NCBI GenBank assembly: GCA_038235165.1
Contig: JBBSUG010000012.1
Span: forward strand, 1 to 64,000
Source: GCA-002050365 sp038235165
GTDB lineage: Bacteria > Acidobacteriota > Blastocatellia > Pyrinomonadales > Pyrinomonadaceae
Direction: 5' to 3'
Length of the DNA stretch: 64,000 bases
Part shown: positions 51,609 through 61,022 of the stretch, one piece after another
How positions within the stretch are numbered: position 1 is the stretch's first letter
Layout of the letters: every line of letters begins with the position of its first letter
Notes under the pieces: model-generated
Told to the model about the DNA's origin: nothing
Databases searched by the model: none
Seen by the model: only the letters and a program-made list of their open reading frames with translations
Made by a program: the position numbers and the translations under genes

Positions 51609-52838
51609 ATGACGGAATCGAGATTCAACGCAGCGGACTTTCAGGCACCGGCAGAACTGCTTAATCGCTGGCGAACACTGGCACTCGGTGTCGGCGGTAT
51701 TTTTACGATTGTCTGGGCAATCGGCACTTTTTTTAATGTCGAGCAGGGATTGCGTTCGTGGCTGCTGGGCTTCATTTTTTGGGGCGGCATCGGCATCGGC
51801 AGTTTGGGCGTTTTGCTTTTGCAGTACTTAACCGGCGGCGCGTGGGGAGTAGTTATTCGCCGTTTTGTCGAAGCCGGTTCGCGGACAATTTTTCCACTAT
51901 TATTTATCTTGTTTTTGCCGATCTTGATTGGCGTTAGTTCATTGTATGAATGGACGCATTTGAACGATGCAGTCTCTCAATGGAGGCAGCCGTTTCTTAA
52001 TGTGCCGTGGTGGATATTCCGCGCCATTTTGTATTTGGGTTTGTTGTCTCTAATAGCATTTTTTCTCAATAAATGGTCGGGGCAGCAAGATCAAACCCGT
52101 AATTACGCAGATTCCACCAATTTTTTGGAAATGTCAACGAAAGTGTCAGGTCCAGGATTGGTTCTTTACATAATAGTTGTCAGTTTTGCCGCCATTGATT
52201 GGGCGATGACCCTCGATCCACACTTCTTTTCGACTATTTGGGGACTGCTTTTTGTCGCCGGTTGGGCTTTGAGTTGCTTCTGTTTTATGGTAGCGGTGAT
52301 GGCGGCACTTTCCGATAAAGCCCCATTAAATCGCATCTTGGGAAAACGTCATTTTCACGACATCGGGAAGTTGATGCTCGCGCTCGTAATGATTTGGGCA
52401 TATTTCAATTTTTCCCAGTATTTGATTATCTGGTCGGGAAACATACCCGAAGAAACGAAATGGTACTTGGCACGGTCTGAGGGAACGTGGGGCGTTATTG
52501 GTGTAATACTGATAATTCTGCATTTTGCATTTCCATTTTTGGTTTTGCTGAACCGCGATTTGAAAAGAAATGCCAAATGGTTAATGAAAGTAGCCATCTT
52601 CATTCTGTTTTTCAGATTGGTTGATATGTACTATCTGATCGGTCCGAGTCCGAGAATCGGAATGCACGGACAGGAAGCGGCGTTTTTGCAGAGTTTTAGT
52701 TGGATGGATATTGTCGCGCCCGTTGCGGTCGGGGGAATTTGGCTGTGGTGGTTCTTCGGTGAATTGATGAAACGCCCGCTTATTCCGATCAACGACCCGT
52801 TTTTGGAAAATGCGATTGAACACGGGAAAGAACATTAA
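51609..52838 (+). CDS. actF: alternative complex III subunit ActF (NrfD-like)
   Basis: 409 residues, about ten membrane helices, starting 3 bases after actE. It is the second NrfD-like subunit, shorter than ActC: WAIGTFFNVEQGLRSWLLGF, GVSSLYEWTHLNDAVSQWRQ, AAIDWAMTLDPHFFSTIWGL and DMYYLIGPSPRIGMHGQE are typical. Together with ActC it forms the membrane core of the complex. Confidence 0.93.
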   Translation: MTESRFNAADFQAPAELLNRWRTLALGVGGIFTIVWAIGTFFNVEQGLRSWLLGFIFWGGIGIGSLGVLLLQYLTGGAWGVVIRRFVEAGSRTIFPLLFILFLPILIGVSSLYEWTHLNDAVSQWRQPFLNVPWWIFRAILYLGLLSLIAFFLNKWSGQQDQTRNYADSTNFLEMSTKVSGPGLVLYIIVVSFAAIDWAMTLDPHFFSTIWGLLFVAGWALSCFCFMVAVMAALSDKAPLNRILGKRHFHDIGKLMLALVMIWAYFNFSQYLIIWSGNIPEETKWYLARSEGTWGVIGVILIILHFAFPFLVLLNRDLKRNAKWLMKVAIFILFFRLVDMYYLIGPSPRIGMHGQEAAFLQSFSWMDIVAPVAVGGIWLWWFFGELMKRPLIPINDPFLENAIEHGKEH

Positions 52839-52919
52839 GAGTTTTAGTTTCGAGGTTTTAGTCTTCAAATTTCAGCTTAAAATCCGAAACTTTGAACCTT
52901 GAACATTGAATTAAAAAAA
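52839..52919. repeat. short-word repeat region after actF
   Basis: Words such as GTTTCGAGGTTTTAG and CCGAAACTTTGAACCTTGAAC fill the gap. GTTTCG and CGAAAC pair, and TTGAACCTTGAAC matches the repeat at 14595. The unnamed gene at 52922 starts within its A-rich end. Confidence 0.55.
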
Positions 52920-52921
52920 AT

Positions 52922-53455
52922 ATGGCTAAACACGAAAAAACTTACGTAGATTTTGACAAACCCTATGAGACAAATCTCATCGGATTAAAAGGGATTATTT
53001 ACTTTGCCGGGGGACTGTTTTTATTGATTGTCGTGACTTTCGGTTTAATGTTCTTTTTGCAAAACATAATGGAAGAGCAAGCGGTCGCATCGAAAGATCA
53101 GAAAAATCCGATGACGATGAATTCAGAGGAACGTCTCCCGCCGGAGCCGCGTTTGCAAGGTGCGCCGGGGTTCGGTGTTCAGTCGCCGCAAGGTTACGTC
53201 AATTTGGAATTGAAAGCACCGCAATCGGAATATCGTGAACTCCACCAACAGTGGGAAAAAGTTTGGGCGGAAGGACAAAAAGACCCGAATACGGGAACCG
53301 TGATTTCGCTGCCGATTGACGAGGCGAAAGATAAGCTGATTCAGCAAAACGCACAGGTTGCAAAAAACGAAAGCGAGCAAAAAGAATTAGAAAAATCACG
53401 TTCGCTGGTTTCACTTTCGAGCGCGGGGCGGCTTGCCTCAGACGTAAGAAGATAA
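52922..53455 (+). CDS. small membrane protein of the respiratory cluster
   Basis: 177 residues with one helix (GIIYFAGGLFLLIVVTFGLMFF, about 24-45) and a 130-residue periplasmic part containing WEKVWAEGQKDPNTGTVISL. No heme or metal motif. The Pro-rich then helical sequence and the fixed place between actF and sco suggest an accessory or assembly factor of the complex III-oxidase supercomplex (inference). I do not know a family name. Confidence 0.6.
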   Translation: MAKHEKTYVDFDKPYETNLIGLKGIIYFAGGLFLLIVVTFGLMFFLQNIMEEQAVASKDQKNPMTMNSEERLPPEPRLQGAPGFGVQSPQGYVNLELKAPQSEYRELHQQWEKVWAEGQKDPNTGTVISLPIDEAKDKLIQQNAQVAKNESEQKELEKSRSLVSLSSAGRLASDVRR

Positions 53456-53507
53456 AGAATTATTAAAGGATGAAAAAATAAATTTCGATCCTGAATTGAG
53501 GTATAAA

Positions 53508-54419
53508 ATGAAGAAAAGTTCAGCCATTTCAGCAGTTTTGAAACTGACACTTTTATTTAGTTTGAGTATTTTGTTAATGCCGAATATCATTTCGGCGCAG
53601 AAGACGGAACATTACAATTCGCCGCTTTATTCGCCGAAAACGTATGATCCGAGTGAAGCGGGAACGAGTAACGGGATGCCGAAAACCCTGGAGAACGTCG
53701 GCATCGAACAAAAACTTAACGGGCAGCTGCCGCTTGACGCGCAGTTTAAGGACGACAACGGCGAGACGGTCAGTCTCGAAAAGTATTTCAACCGCGGAAG
53801 ACCGGTCGTTCTGGCTCTCGTTTATTACGAATGCCCGATGCTGTGTAACGAAGTCCTGAACGGATTAACCGGCTCTCTAAAAGGAACTTCATTTGATGCC
53901 GGTAAAGACTTCGACGTAATCGCCATTAGTTTTGATGCGCGGGAAAACGATAAGCCGGACTTGGCTAAGAACAAAAAGGCGAGTTATGTGGTGAGATACG
54001 GACACGAAGGAACGGCGGACGGCTGGCATTTTTTAACCGGAACACAGGAAAACATTGATAAGGTGACGAAAGCGGTCGGATACAACTATAAGTTTGACGA
54101 AGCGACCAATCAGTTCGCACACGCGGGCGGAATTATGATTTTGACACCGGAAGGAAAACTTTCGCGTTACTTTTACGGAATTGATTACGCGCCGAAGGAT
54201 TTGAAGTTCGGCATTATGGATTCGGCACAGAGCAAGATCGGCAATCCGGCTGAACAGCTTTATTTATACTGTTTTCATTATGATCCGGCGACCGGAAAAT
54301 ACGGATTGGCGATTTTAAGAGTGATTAGATTAGCAGGAGTCGCAACGATCATCGGTCTTTTGGTAATGTTCTTTATTTTCTGGCGCAGCAATAAAAAAAA
54401 GGCGGCAGGTTTAAGTTAG
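53508..54419 (+). CDS. SCO1/SenC copper chaperone of cytochrome oxidase
   Basis: 303 residues from the ATG at 53508. Signal sequence, then a thioredoxin-like SCO domain with the copper-binding Cys pair in YYECPMLCNEVL (near 109 and 113) and the later His in FAHAGGIMILTPEG (near 204). A C-terminal membrane helix (VIRLAGVATIIGLLVMFFIF) is an addition seen in related clusters. SCO proteins deliver copper to the CuA site of subunit II, encoded by the next gene. Confidence 0.92.
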   Translation: MKKSSAISAVLKLTLLFSLSILLMPNIISAQKTEHYNSPLYSPKTYDPSEAGTSNGMPKTLENVGIEQKLNGQLPLDAQFKDDNGETVSLEKYFNRGRPVVLALVYYECPMLCNEVLNGLTGSLKGTSFDAGKDFDVIAISFDARENDKPDLAKNKKASYVVRYGHEGTADGWHFLTGTQENIDKVTKAVGYNYKFDEATNQFAHAGGIMILTPEGKLSRYFYGIDYAPKDLKFGIMDSAQSKIGNPAEQLYLYCFHYDPATGKYGLAILRVIRLAGVATIIGLLVMFFIFWRSNKKKAAGLS

Positions 54420-54491
54420 ATTAGTTTGGCAGGTGCCGGGTGCGGAGTTCAAAGTGCCGAAACAAAAGACAAAAGACTAATTTTTAAGATT

Positions 54492-55643
54492 ATGCAACAG
54501 AATACATCGTGGGTTCCACTATTTCCCGAACAGGCTTCCAGTTTTGCGTGGCAGGTGGACGGTTTATATTTTTATCTTTTGGCGATCAGTGCATTTTTCA
54601 CCGTCGGTATTGTGGCGGCGATAGTATTCTTCTTCGTCAAATATCGGGCGAAGGAGAAATTTGCCAACGGTGCGGAAATACACGGCTCGATTGCATTGGA
54701 AACAGTTTGGTCAATTATTCCTTTCGTCATCGCAATGACCATTTTTCTCGGCGGAGCAGTTGTTTATTACAACCAGTATCGTCCGCCCGCAGAAGCGATG
54801 GAAATTTACGTCGTCGGAAAACAGTGGATGTGGAAGTTTCAACACGGAACAGGTCAAAGAGAAATCAATGAACTGCACGTTCCGGTCGGTCGCAACGTAA
54901 AATTAACAATGACGACCGAAGACGTTCTGCACGACGTTTATATTCCAGCATTTAGAACAAAGGCGGACGTAGTGCCGGGACGTTATTCAACAATTTGGTT
55001 TAACGCGACAAAACCGGGTAAATATCATTTGTTCTGCGCTGAATACTGCGGATTAAATCATTCAGGAATGGGCGGTTGGGTGTATGTGATGGAACAGCGT
55101 GATTTTGATAACTGGCTGGGCGGCAGTGTTTCGGGACAAACACCGGTCGAGGCGGGAAAAGATTTGTTTGAAAACAAACTCGGCTGTGCTTCGTGTCACG
55201 CCGGAGGAAAAGATCAGCGCGGCGCAGTTCTCGAAGGTTTGTTCGGTTCACAGGTCAAATTGACCAATGGGCAAACGGTGACAGCGGATGAAGAGTATAT
55301 TCGCAATTCGATTATCAACCCATCCGGTCAAATCGTCGAAGGTTATCAGCCGATAATGCCGACTTTCAAAGGTCAAGTGACGGAAGAACAATTGGTTCAG
55401 CTTGTCGCATACGTAAAATCACTAAGCACCAATAAGGGTGGCGGCAGTATGACGACGGGAGCGACGAGCAGCACTACAAATAGCAGCGTAAACACTACTT
55501 CCGGCGGCAATATGACAAATTCGGGAGCGGGTAATACAAACAGTTTAGTTGCGCCGCGAGCCGACCGCGGAGCGACTAGTCAAGGCAGCAATCCGAATGC
55601 TCCGCCAAGCGAACCGGAGACGACGGGAAAGAAAAATAATTAA
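54492..55643 (+). CDS. coxB: cytochrome c oxidase subunit II with fused cytochrome c (caa3 type)
   Basis: 383 residues from the ATG at 54492. An upstream TTG reading would begin in repeat-like sequence. Two membrane helices (LYFYLLAISAFFTVGIVAAI and LETVWSIIPFVIAMTIFLGG), then the cupredoxin domain with the aromatic WMWKF and the CuA ligands in CAEYCGLNHSGMGG. A class I cytochrome c follows, with CASCH near 233 and a Met ligand in PIMPTF. The last 60 residues are a Ser/Thr/Asn/Gly-rich low-complexity tail. The fused heme makes this a caa3 oxidase. Confidence 0.94.
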   Translation: MQQNTSWVPLFPEQASSFAWQVDGLYFYLLAISAFFTVGIVAAIVFFFVKYRAKEKFANGAEIHGSIALETVWSIIPFVIAMTIFLGGAVVYYNQYRPPAEAMEIYVVGKQWMWKFQHGTGQREINELHVPVGRNVKLTMTTEDVLHDVYIPAFRTKADVVPGRYSTIWFNATKPGKYHLFCAEYCGLNHSGMGGWVYVMEQRDFDNWLGGSVSGQTPVEAGKDLFENKLGCASCHAGGKDQRGAVLEGLFGSQVKLTNGQTVTADEEYIRNSIINPSGQIVEGYQPIMPTFKGQVTEEQLVQLVAYVKSLSTNKGGGSMTTGATSSTTNSSVNTTSGGNMTNSGAGNTNSLVAPRADRGATSQGSNPNAPPSEPETTGKKNN

Positions 55644-55685
55644 GTTTTATACAAATACAGAGGATTATTAAGGTAGTAAATAGTT

Positions 55686-57362
55686 ATGGAAAATGTAAAT
55701 GCTCTAAATATTGGAAATATTAAGCCTGAGCCAAAGGTAAATTATTTGACCAATGGCACTACGGCAAGATCGTGGCTTTTAACGAAGGATCATAAGCGAA
55801 TTGCAATACTATATTTATTGACGGTTTCGGCATTTTTCGCGTTGGGCGGTGTTTACGCTTCATTAATTCGCTTGGAACTTTTGACACCGGAGAGCGATTT
55901 GCTGCAGTCGGCGACATACAACCGTGTTTTTACCCAGCACGGGGTCATTATGGTCTTCTTTTTCCTGATCCCGTCAATTCCGGCAATTCTGGGTAACTTT
56001 TTGATACCTATTATGATCGGCGCGAAGGATTTGGCGTTTCCGCGCATTAACCTGCTCAGTTGGTATCTTTATATGGCAGGCGGCGGCTTGACGCTTTTTG
56101 CATTGCTGCAAGGCGGCGTTGATACCGGCTGGACTTTCTACACGCCGTACAGCACGACATTTTCCAACGGATACGTGATGTTGGTCGGACTCGGAATTTT
56201 TATCAACGGTTTTTCGTCAATTCTAACGGGACTAAATTTCATCGTGACGATTCACACGATGCGTGCGCCAGGAATGACTTGGTTTAGAATGCCTTTATTC
56301 GTATGGGCGCATTATGCGACGTCGTTGGTGATGATTTTGGGAACGCCGGTAATCGCCGTTACGATTTTATTGATGGCACTGGAACGCCTTGCACACGTCG
56401 GCATTTTTGACCCGGCAATCGGCGGCGATCCGATTTTGTTTCAGCATTTGTTTTGGTTCTATTCGCACCCGGCGGTTTACATTATGATTTTGCCGGGAAT
56501 GGGCGTAGTCTCGGAGCTGATTTCAAATTTCTCGCGCAAAAAGATTTTCGGTTACGAATTCATCGCGTTTTCTTCGATAGCGATTGCCGTGTTCGGTTTT
56601 CTCGTGTGGGGACACCATATGTTCGTCAGCGGACAATCGGTTTACGCCGGACTCGTTTTTTCGTTCCTGACAATGGTGGTTTCCGTCCCCTCGGCGATTA
56701 AAGTTTTTAACTGGGGCGCAACGCTTTACAAAGGTTCGATTTCTTATGATACGCCGATGCTTTACGGTTTATTCTTTATCGGACTGTTTTTGATCGGTGG
56801 TTTGACGGGAGTTTTCCTCGGCGCACTCGGTTTGACGGTTCACTTGACCGACACTTATTTTATCGTCGCTCATTTCCACTACGTAATGGTCGGCGGACAA
56901 GTGTTGGCATACCTCGGCGGTCTTCATTACTGGTGGTCGAAAATCACCGGTAAAGTTTACTCGGAGTTCTGGAGCAAAATCGCCGCGATTATTATTTTTG
57001 TCGGGTTTAACCTAACGTTTTTCCCGCAGTTTATTCTCGGCTATATGGGAATGCCGCGCCGCTACGCTTCGTATCCGCCGGAGTTTCAGGTCTTGAATAT
57101 TTTCTCGACAGCGGGTGCATCTATTTTGGCAATTGGTTTAATAATTCCTTTGATTTATCTGACATATTCAATATTTTTCGGCGCAAAGGCGGAGTCTAAT
57201 CCGTGGATGCTGCCGGGTCTCGAATGGCGTACTTCTTCGCCGCCGCCGACCGAGAACTTTGAACAAACGCCGATTGTTACCTGGGAAGCCTACGAATTCG
57301 GTGAAGAAAACGGTCTGGATATGGAAGAAGCCAGAAGAGAAATTTTAGCACCGGTAGTTTAA
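55686..57362 (+). CDS. coxA: cytochrome c oxidase subunit I (A2-type)
   Basis: 558 residues, about twelve helices. Heme and CuB ligands are visible: the His of FTQHGVIMVFF, WFYSHPAVYIMILPGMG with the CuB His and cross-linked Tyr, WGHHMFVSGQ, and FIVAHFHYVMVGG. In helix VI the glutamate of A1-type enzymes is replaced by the YSHP motif, which defines A2-type oxidases. The product reduces oxygen to water and pumps protons. Confidence 0.96.
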   Translation: MENVNALNIGNIKPEPKVNYLTNGTTARSWLLTKDHKRIAILYLLTVSAFFALGGVYASLIRLELLTPESDLLQSATYNRVFTQHGVIMVFFFLIPSIPAILGNFLIPIMIGAKDLAFPRINLLSWYLYMAGGGLTLFALLQGGVDTGWTFYTPYSTTFSNGYVMLVGLGIFINGFSSILTGLNFIVTIHTMRAPGMTWFRMPLFVWAHYATSLVMILGTPVIAVTILLMALERLAHVGIFDPAIGGDPILFQHLFWFYSHPAVYIMILPGMGVVSELISNFSRKKIFGYEFIAFSSIAIAVFGFLVWGHHMFVSGQSVYAGLVFSFLTMVVSVPSAIKVFNWGATLYKGSISYDTPMLYGLFFIGLFLIGGLTGVFLGALGLTVHLTDTYFIVAHFHYVMVGGQVLAYLGGLHYWWSKITGKVYSEFWSKIAAIIIFVGFNLTFFPQFILGYMGMPRRYASYPPEFQVLNIFSTAGASILAIGLIIPLIYLTYSIFFGAKAESNPWMLPGLEWRTSSPPPTENFEQTPIVTWEAYEFGEENGLDMEEARREILAPVV

Positions 57363-57435
57363 TCAATAGATAACGACGAAACGCAAAAAACAATTCAACC
57401 GCGTTTTGTCGTTATCTGTTCATAACTTGAAAAAA

Positions 57436-58410
57436 ATGGTACACGACGACACACACGAACACTATCATCAGCCCGGTCTTCAACACCAGTTTGAAGATAT
57501 GAAACAGCAGGCAGAGTCCGATTCAATCGGAATGTGGATGTTTCTCGTTCAGGAAATTATGTTTTTCGGCGGACTGTTCACCGTTTACCTAGTTTTCCGT
57601 TCAAAATATCCGATGGCTTTTGCCGCCGGAAGTAACCATTTGAACGAATGGCTCGGAATGGCGAACACTCTCGTTCTCATCGTCAGTAGTTTGACAATGG
57701 CTTTAGCGGTTCATTACGCGCAGCTCGGCAAGCGCAACGCGCAGGTTATTTTTATTATTGTCACGATGATTTTCGGTGCTATGTTTCTGGGCGTGAAAGC
57801 GTATGAATACGCGGAAAAATATGCAGACGGCATCGTTCCGATCACCGGTTTGAATGCGCGAACCGATAAAAAGATTCTTCCAAAAGATGAAAAATATTCG
57901 GTTGACCCGGAATCGCGGAGAAGAAATTCGTTGGGATTCCCTGACAGTGTGGAGACAAATCCGCAGGTACCACGGGAAAACGACACTGCCAAGACGGGCG
58001 AACACGTTGGTGAACACGAAGAAGAATACATCAATCCGCGCGGCGATTTCATTTGGAAAGATACCTCTCTGGCAGACAAAGCACTGGCGGAAGGTTACCT
58101 GACTGACAATGAAAAACTCGCTTATATGACGAACGGCGAAATCAGTCAGGCTAAATTTCAGGACAAAGTTCGCATCTTTTTCTGGATTTATTTTGCGATG
58201 ACCGCCCTCCACGCTCTCCATATGATTATCGGGTTGGGCATTATGTTATGGCTATTGTGGAAAGCCTGGCGATATACTTTTACGCCCGATTATTACGCGC
58301 CGGTCGAAATGGTCGGTCTGTATTGGCACTTTGTTGACATCGTGTGGATTTTCCTGTTCCCGCTGCTTTATTTGCTCGGCAGACATTTCCTGCACGGAGG
58401 AGGACACTAG
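57436..58410 (+). CDS. coxC: cytochrome c oxidase subunit III with a hydrophilic insert
   Basis: 324 residues from the ATG at 57436. Family helices are present: SIGMWMFLVQEIMFFGGLFT, VLIVSSLTMALAVHYAQLGK, IFFWIYFAMTALHALHMIIG and VGLYWHFVDIVWIFLFPLLY. Between helices 3 and 4 lies a polar insert of about 110 residues (from GIVPITGLNARTDKK to LAYMTNGEISQ) with many charged residues and NPRGDFIWKD. Usual subunit III proteins have a short loop here. The insert may contact complex III or the cytochrome c domain (inference). Confidence 0.92.
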   Translation: MVHDDTHEHYHQPGLQHQFEDMKQQAESDSIGMWMFLVQEIMFFGGLFTVYLVFRSKYPMAFAAGSNHLNEWLGMANTLVLIVSSLTMALAVHYAQLGKRNAQVIFIIVTMIFGAMFLGVKAYEYAEKYADGIVPITGLNARTDKKILPKDEKYSVDPESRRRNSLGFPDSVETNPQVPRENDTAKTGEHVGEHEEEYINPRGDFIWKDTSLADKALAEGYLTDNEKLAYMTNGEISQAKFQDKVRIFFWIYFAMTALHALHMIIGLGIMLWLLWKAWRYTFTPDYYAPVEMVGLYWHFVDIVWIFLFPLLYLLGRHFLHGGGH

Positions 58411-58413
58411 ACA

Positions 58414-58764
58414 ATGGAACATCAATATAACGAAAACCACGAAGAACACGACCATGCGGAACATCATATCGTTTCGATTCCCCTGTATTTATTAGTTTTC
58501 GGCGTTTTGGTCGTCGGAACTATTCTGACTTCGGTCGTCGCACGTTTCGACCTCGATTTTATTTTTGCGGGCGCAAACACATTGTTGGCATTGCTGATTG
58601 CTTTCACCAAAATGTCATTCGTTGCACTGATTTTTATGCACGTTCGGTGGAGTTCAAAACTTATTTGGCTGACTGCACTCGCCGGATTTTTCTGGCTGGC
58701 GATTATGTTCGCCTTTACGATGCAGGATTACCTAACACGCGGTTCGGGAATGTTCAACCGCTGA
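58414..58764 (+). CDS. coxD: cytochrome c oxidase subunit IV
   Basis: 116 residues, starting 3 bases after coxC. A His/Glu-rich N-terminus (YNENHEEHDHAEHHIVS), then three membrane helices, the middle one with LLALLIAFTKMSFVALIFMH, the typical prokaryotic COX4 signature. Last gene of the respiratory cluster. Confidence 0.9.
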   Translation: MEHQYNENHEEHDHAEHHIVSIPLYLLVFGVLVVGTILTSVVARFDLDFIFAGANTLLALLIAFTKMSFVALIFMHVRWSSKLIWLTALAGFFWLAIMFAFTMQDYLTRGSGMFNR

Positions 58765-58794
58765 TCGCTTACAAAAAAGACGTTAAAGACACTC

Positions 58795-58840
58795 AAAACG
58801 CGGGGCTGAGGAGCAAAATGCTTTTCCCCTGCGTCTTTTG
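58795..58840 (+). terminator. imperfect terminator of the respiratory cluster
   Basis: AAAACGCGGGG pairs with CCCCTGCGT followed by CTTTTG, a stem with one bulge and a 21-base loop. It is a plausible end for the act-cox transcript. Confidence 0.45.
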
Positions 58841-58974
58841 TTTGTTAGGACAAAACCATCCCGCGTGATATTATTCACGTCTTGGTTTGAATTTTAGGTT
58901 ACCAATATTATAAAGATTTACCGAGAGTTTTTTTAGGACAACATCCATCTATCCGAAAACATCTCATTCGACTG

Positions 58975-60060
58975 ATGTTAAAACAAAGTTATTCATTAAA
59001 ATTATACTGCATTATCTTGACTTTTTTCGCACTCCTTTTGAGCGGATGCGTCGGCGGCATTATTAAAACGAAAGACAAAAGACCGACGCTGCTCAAAGTT
59101 GAAGATGTAACTCAAGATCGGCTGATCGAACAAGTCGCCAATTTTGCCAAAGTAGATTCGCTGCGTGCCAAAATGGATTTGAAATTTGAAGATAATTCTT
59201 ATGCGGAAAGCGGAATTGCGGAAAAATATCGAACTGCCGACGGGGAAATAGTCGTGCAGCGTCCGGCAAACATTTTGTTAAAAGTTCAGGTTCCCGTAAT
59301 TAAAACCGATGTCGCGCAGATGACCTCGAACGGCGAAAAGTTTCGCGTGGCGATTTTGGAAGACGGCGCGGGCGGAAAATACAAAAAATTTGTCGTCGGC
59401 ACGAATGATGCCGATTATTCCGCTTTGCAGGATGAAGTCAGCAAAATGGAATTTGACAAAGACGGCAAGCAGTTAAAGAAAAACGTCAATGTTTTCGCCA
59501 ATCTGCGTCCGCAGCATTTTACCGATGCGATGCTGATGCGCCCGATTGATACTGTTGCTAACGTCTATGTCGAAAGCACAATTTTGCAGCAGGAAGAAAA
59601 TTTGGATTTGCAGAAGAACTCGCCTCTAAGAAAAGTTCTGCGCGGCTATTATCTGCTCGACGAACTTCACAAAAATGACGATGGAAGTGTGACGATTGTC
59701 AGAAGGTTTTGGTTTGACCGGGTTGGGAGCGTCAGACTCGCCCGCCAGCAAATTTTTGATATAAAAGGCGAGATAGATTCCGACATCGTATACGGCAATA
59801 CAGGAAGTTTGACCGACACGGGCGAGTATAATGATTTGCCGCTTCGCATCGAAGTCACGCGCCCGAAAGAAAAGTATAAAATGCGGCTGACTTACCAATC
59901 GCCCGAAGATGTTGCAATTGGCAAAACATATCCGACCGAAGCCTTTGTGCTGAAAAACAGCTGGAACCTCGAAGAAGTTGACCTTGATAAAAAACTGCAA
60001 AGTGCGGAAGGTCAAACGGTAAAAAGTGAACAGCAGAAAGCGGCGGCACGAAACAAGTAA
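58975..60060 (+). CDS. outer-membrane-type lipoprotein, LolA/LolB-like fold suspected
   Basis: 361 residues. Lipoprotein signal LTFFALLLSGC, with the Cys near 25. The mature part starts with a helix (LIEQVANFAKVDSLRAKMDL) followed by strand-rich sequence (YRTADGEIVVQRPANILLKV, TSNGEKFRVAILEDGAGGK), the order expected for the LolA/LolB-like barrel found in DUF4292-type lipoproteins. Next to a LolD-like ATPase and a LolA-like carrier, a role in lipoprotein handling is plausible. The start of the mature region contains the repeat word AAAGACAAAAGAC. Confidence 0.65.
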   Translation: MLKQSYSLKLYCIILTFFALLLSGCVGGIIKTKDKRPTLLKVEDVTQDRLIEQVANFAKVDSLRAKMDLKFEDNSYAESGIAEKYRTADGEIVVQRPANILLKVQVPVIKTDVAQMTSNGEKFRVAILEDGAGGKYKKFVVGTNDADYSALQDEVSKMEFDKDGKQLKKNVNVFANLRPQHFTDAMLMRPIDTVANVYVESTILQQEENLDLQKNSPLRKVLRGYYLLDELHKNDDGSVTIVRRFWFDRVGSVRLARQQIFDIKGEIDSDIVYGNTGSLTDTGEYNDLPLRIEVTRPKEKYKMRLTYQSPEDVAIGKTYPTEAFVLKNSWNLEEVDLDKKLQSAEGQTVKSEQQKAAARNK

Positions 60061-60072
60061 ATCTTTTTTTCA

Positions 60073-60155
60073 CCAATCGTCAATCGCAAATAGCAAATCG
60101 CTGCGGCGAAAGTTGCTGATAAATACTCGGATATTAAACAACGATTGACGATTGG
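60073..60155. repeat. perfect 14-bp inverted repeat
   Basis: CCAATCGTCAATCG at 60073-60086 and CGATTGACGATTGG at 60142-60155, between the lipoprotein and ABC ATPase genes, with AGCAAATCG and ATCGCAAAT words inside. Confidence 0.8.
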
Positions 60156-60174
60156 ACATTGAAGATTAAGCGTT

Positions 60175-60849
60175 ATGAAGACAATCCTGCAAACCGACAA
60201 TCTATCAAAAATATATAAAATCGGGAAAGTGGAAACTCACGCTTTACGCGGCGTTTCGCTCGACATCAAGCAGGGCGAATTTGTCGCCGTAATGGGACAG
60301 TCCGGTTGCGGCAAATCTACACTGCTTCATCTTTTGGGCGGTCTTTTGTCACCGACGAGCGGTAAAATTATCATTGACGGCGAAGATTTGTCAAAAGTTT
60401 CCGACGCGCAGCGCACCGACATTCGCCGCCGCAAAATTGGTTTCGTCTTTCAGCGATTTAACCTTTTTCCAACTTTGACGGCGGACGGCAATCTGCGTTT
60501 GGCTGAGAGAATTCATTCGGGCAACGGCGGCAGCGCGGAACGGCGGCGCGAAGTTTTGAGTATGCTGAAACTCGAAAACAAGATGAACAATAAACCGCTC
60601 GAACTCTCTGGCGGCGAACAGCAGCGAGTCGCCTTGGCGCGTGCCGTCATCAATAATCCGGCGATCATTCTGGCGGACGAACCAACCGGCAATCTAGACA
60701 CGGAAAACTCGCATATTGTGCTTGATATGTTCAAAGAACTCAATCAACGCTACGGGCAAACAATTATAATGATTACCCATAACCCGGATGCGGCGGAAAA
60801 TTGCAACCGCATTGTAAATATGTCAGACGGCAGGATTGTAGAAGAATAA
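60175..60849 (+). CDS. ABC transporter ATPase, LolD/MacB family
   Basis: 224 residues. Walker A GQSGCGKST at 41-49, Q-loop in VFQRFNLFPTLTADGNLRLA, signature LSGGEQQRVALARA near 143, Walker B IILADEPTGNLD near 164, and the switch His in MITHNPDAAENC. The sequence type (LxGxxxPTSGxIxIDGEDLS and GNLDTxxS) is that of LolD/MacB ATPases, which drive extraction of lipoproteins or peptides from the inner membrane. No permease gene is next to it in this window. Confidence 0.9.
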   Translation: MKTILQTDNLSKIYKIGKVETHALRGVSLDIKQGEFVAVMGQSGCGKSTLLHLLGGLLSPTSGKIIIDGEDLSKVSDAQRTDIRRRKIGFVFQRFNLFPTLTADGNLRLAERIHSGNGGSAERRREVLSMLKLENKMNNKPLELSGGEQQRVALARAVINNPAIILADEPTGNLDTENSHIVLDMFKELNQRYGQTIIMITHNPDAAENCNRIVNMSDGRIVEE

Positions 60850-60853
60850 TTTC

Positions 60854-60975
60854 AGATTCCAGATTCCAAATTCCAAATTTGAGTAGTTTTGAAGTTTAGC
60901 AGTTAAGCGAAAAGTGTATTTCTAGAAAATTGCCGTTACAAAAGATACAATCTGGAATCTGGAATTTGGAATTCG
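60854..60975. repeat. TCTGGAAT/ATTCCAAA inverted repeat
   Basis: AGATTCCAGATTCCAAATTCC near 60856-60880 faces AATCTGGAATCTGGAATTTGG near 60950-60975. The arms are tandem 8-base words and are nearly complementary over more than 20 bases. They flank about 70 bases of unique sequence. Confidence 0.75.
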
Positions 60976-61022
60976 CAATTGCTCTTGACAAAAATTCGTT
61001 GTTCAATTGATTATTAATCGAA

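Noticed and set aside
60854..60975. CRISPR-like array
   Set aside because: The words are 8 bases, arranged as one inverted pair, with no regular spacers and no cas genes in the window.
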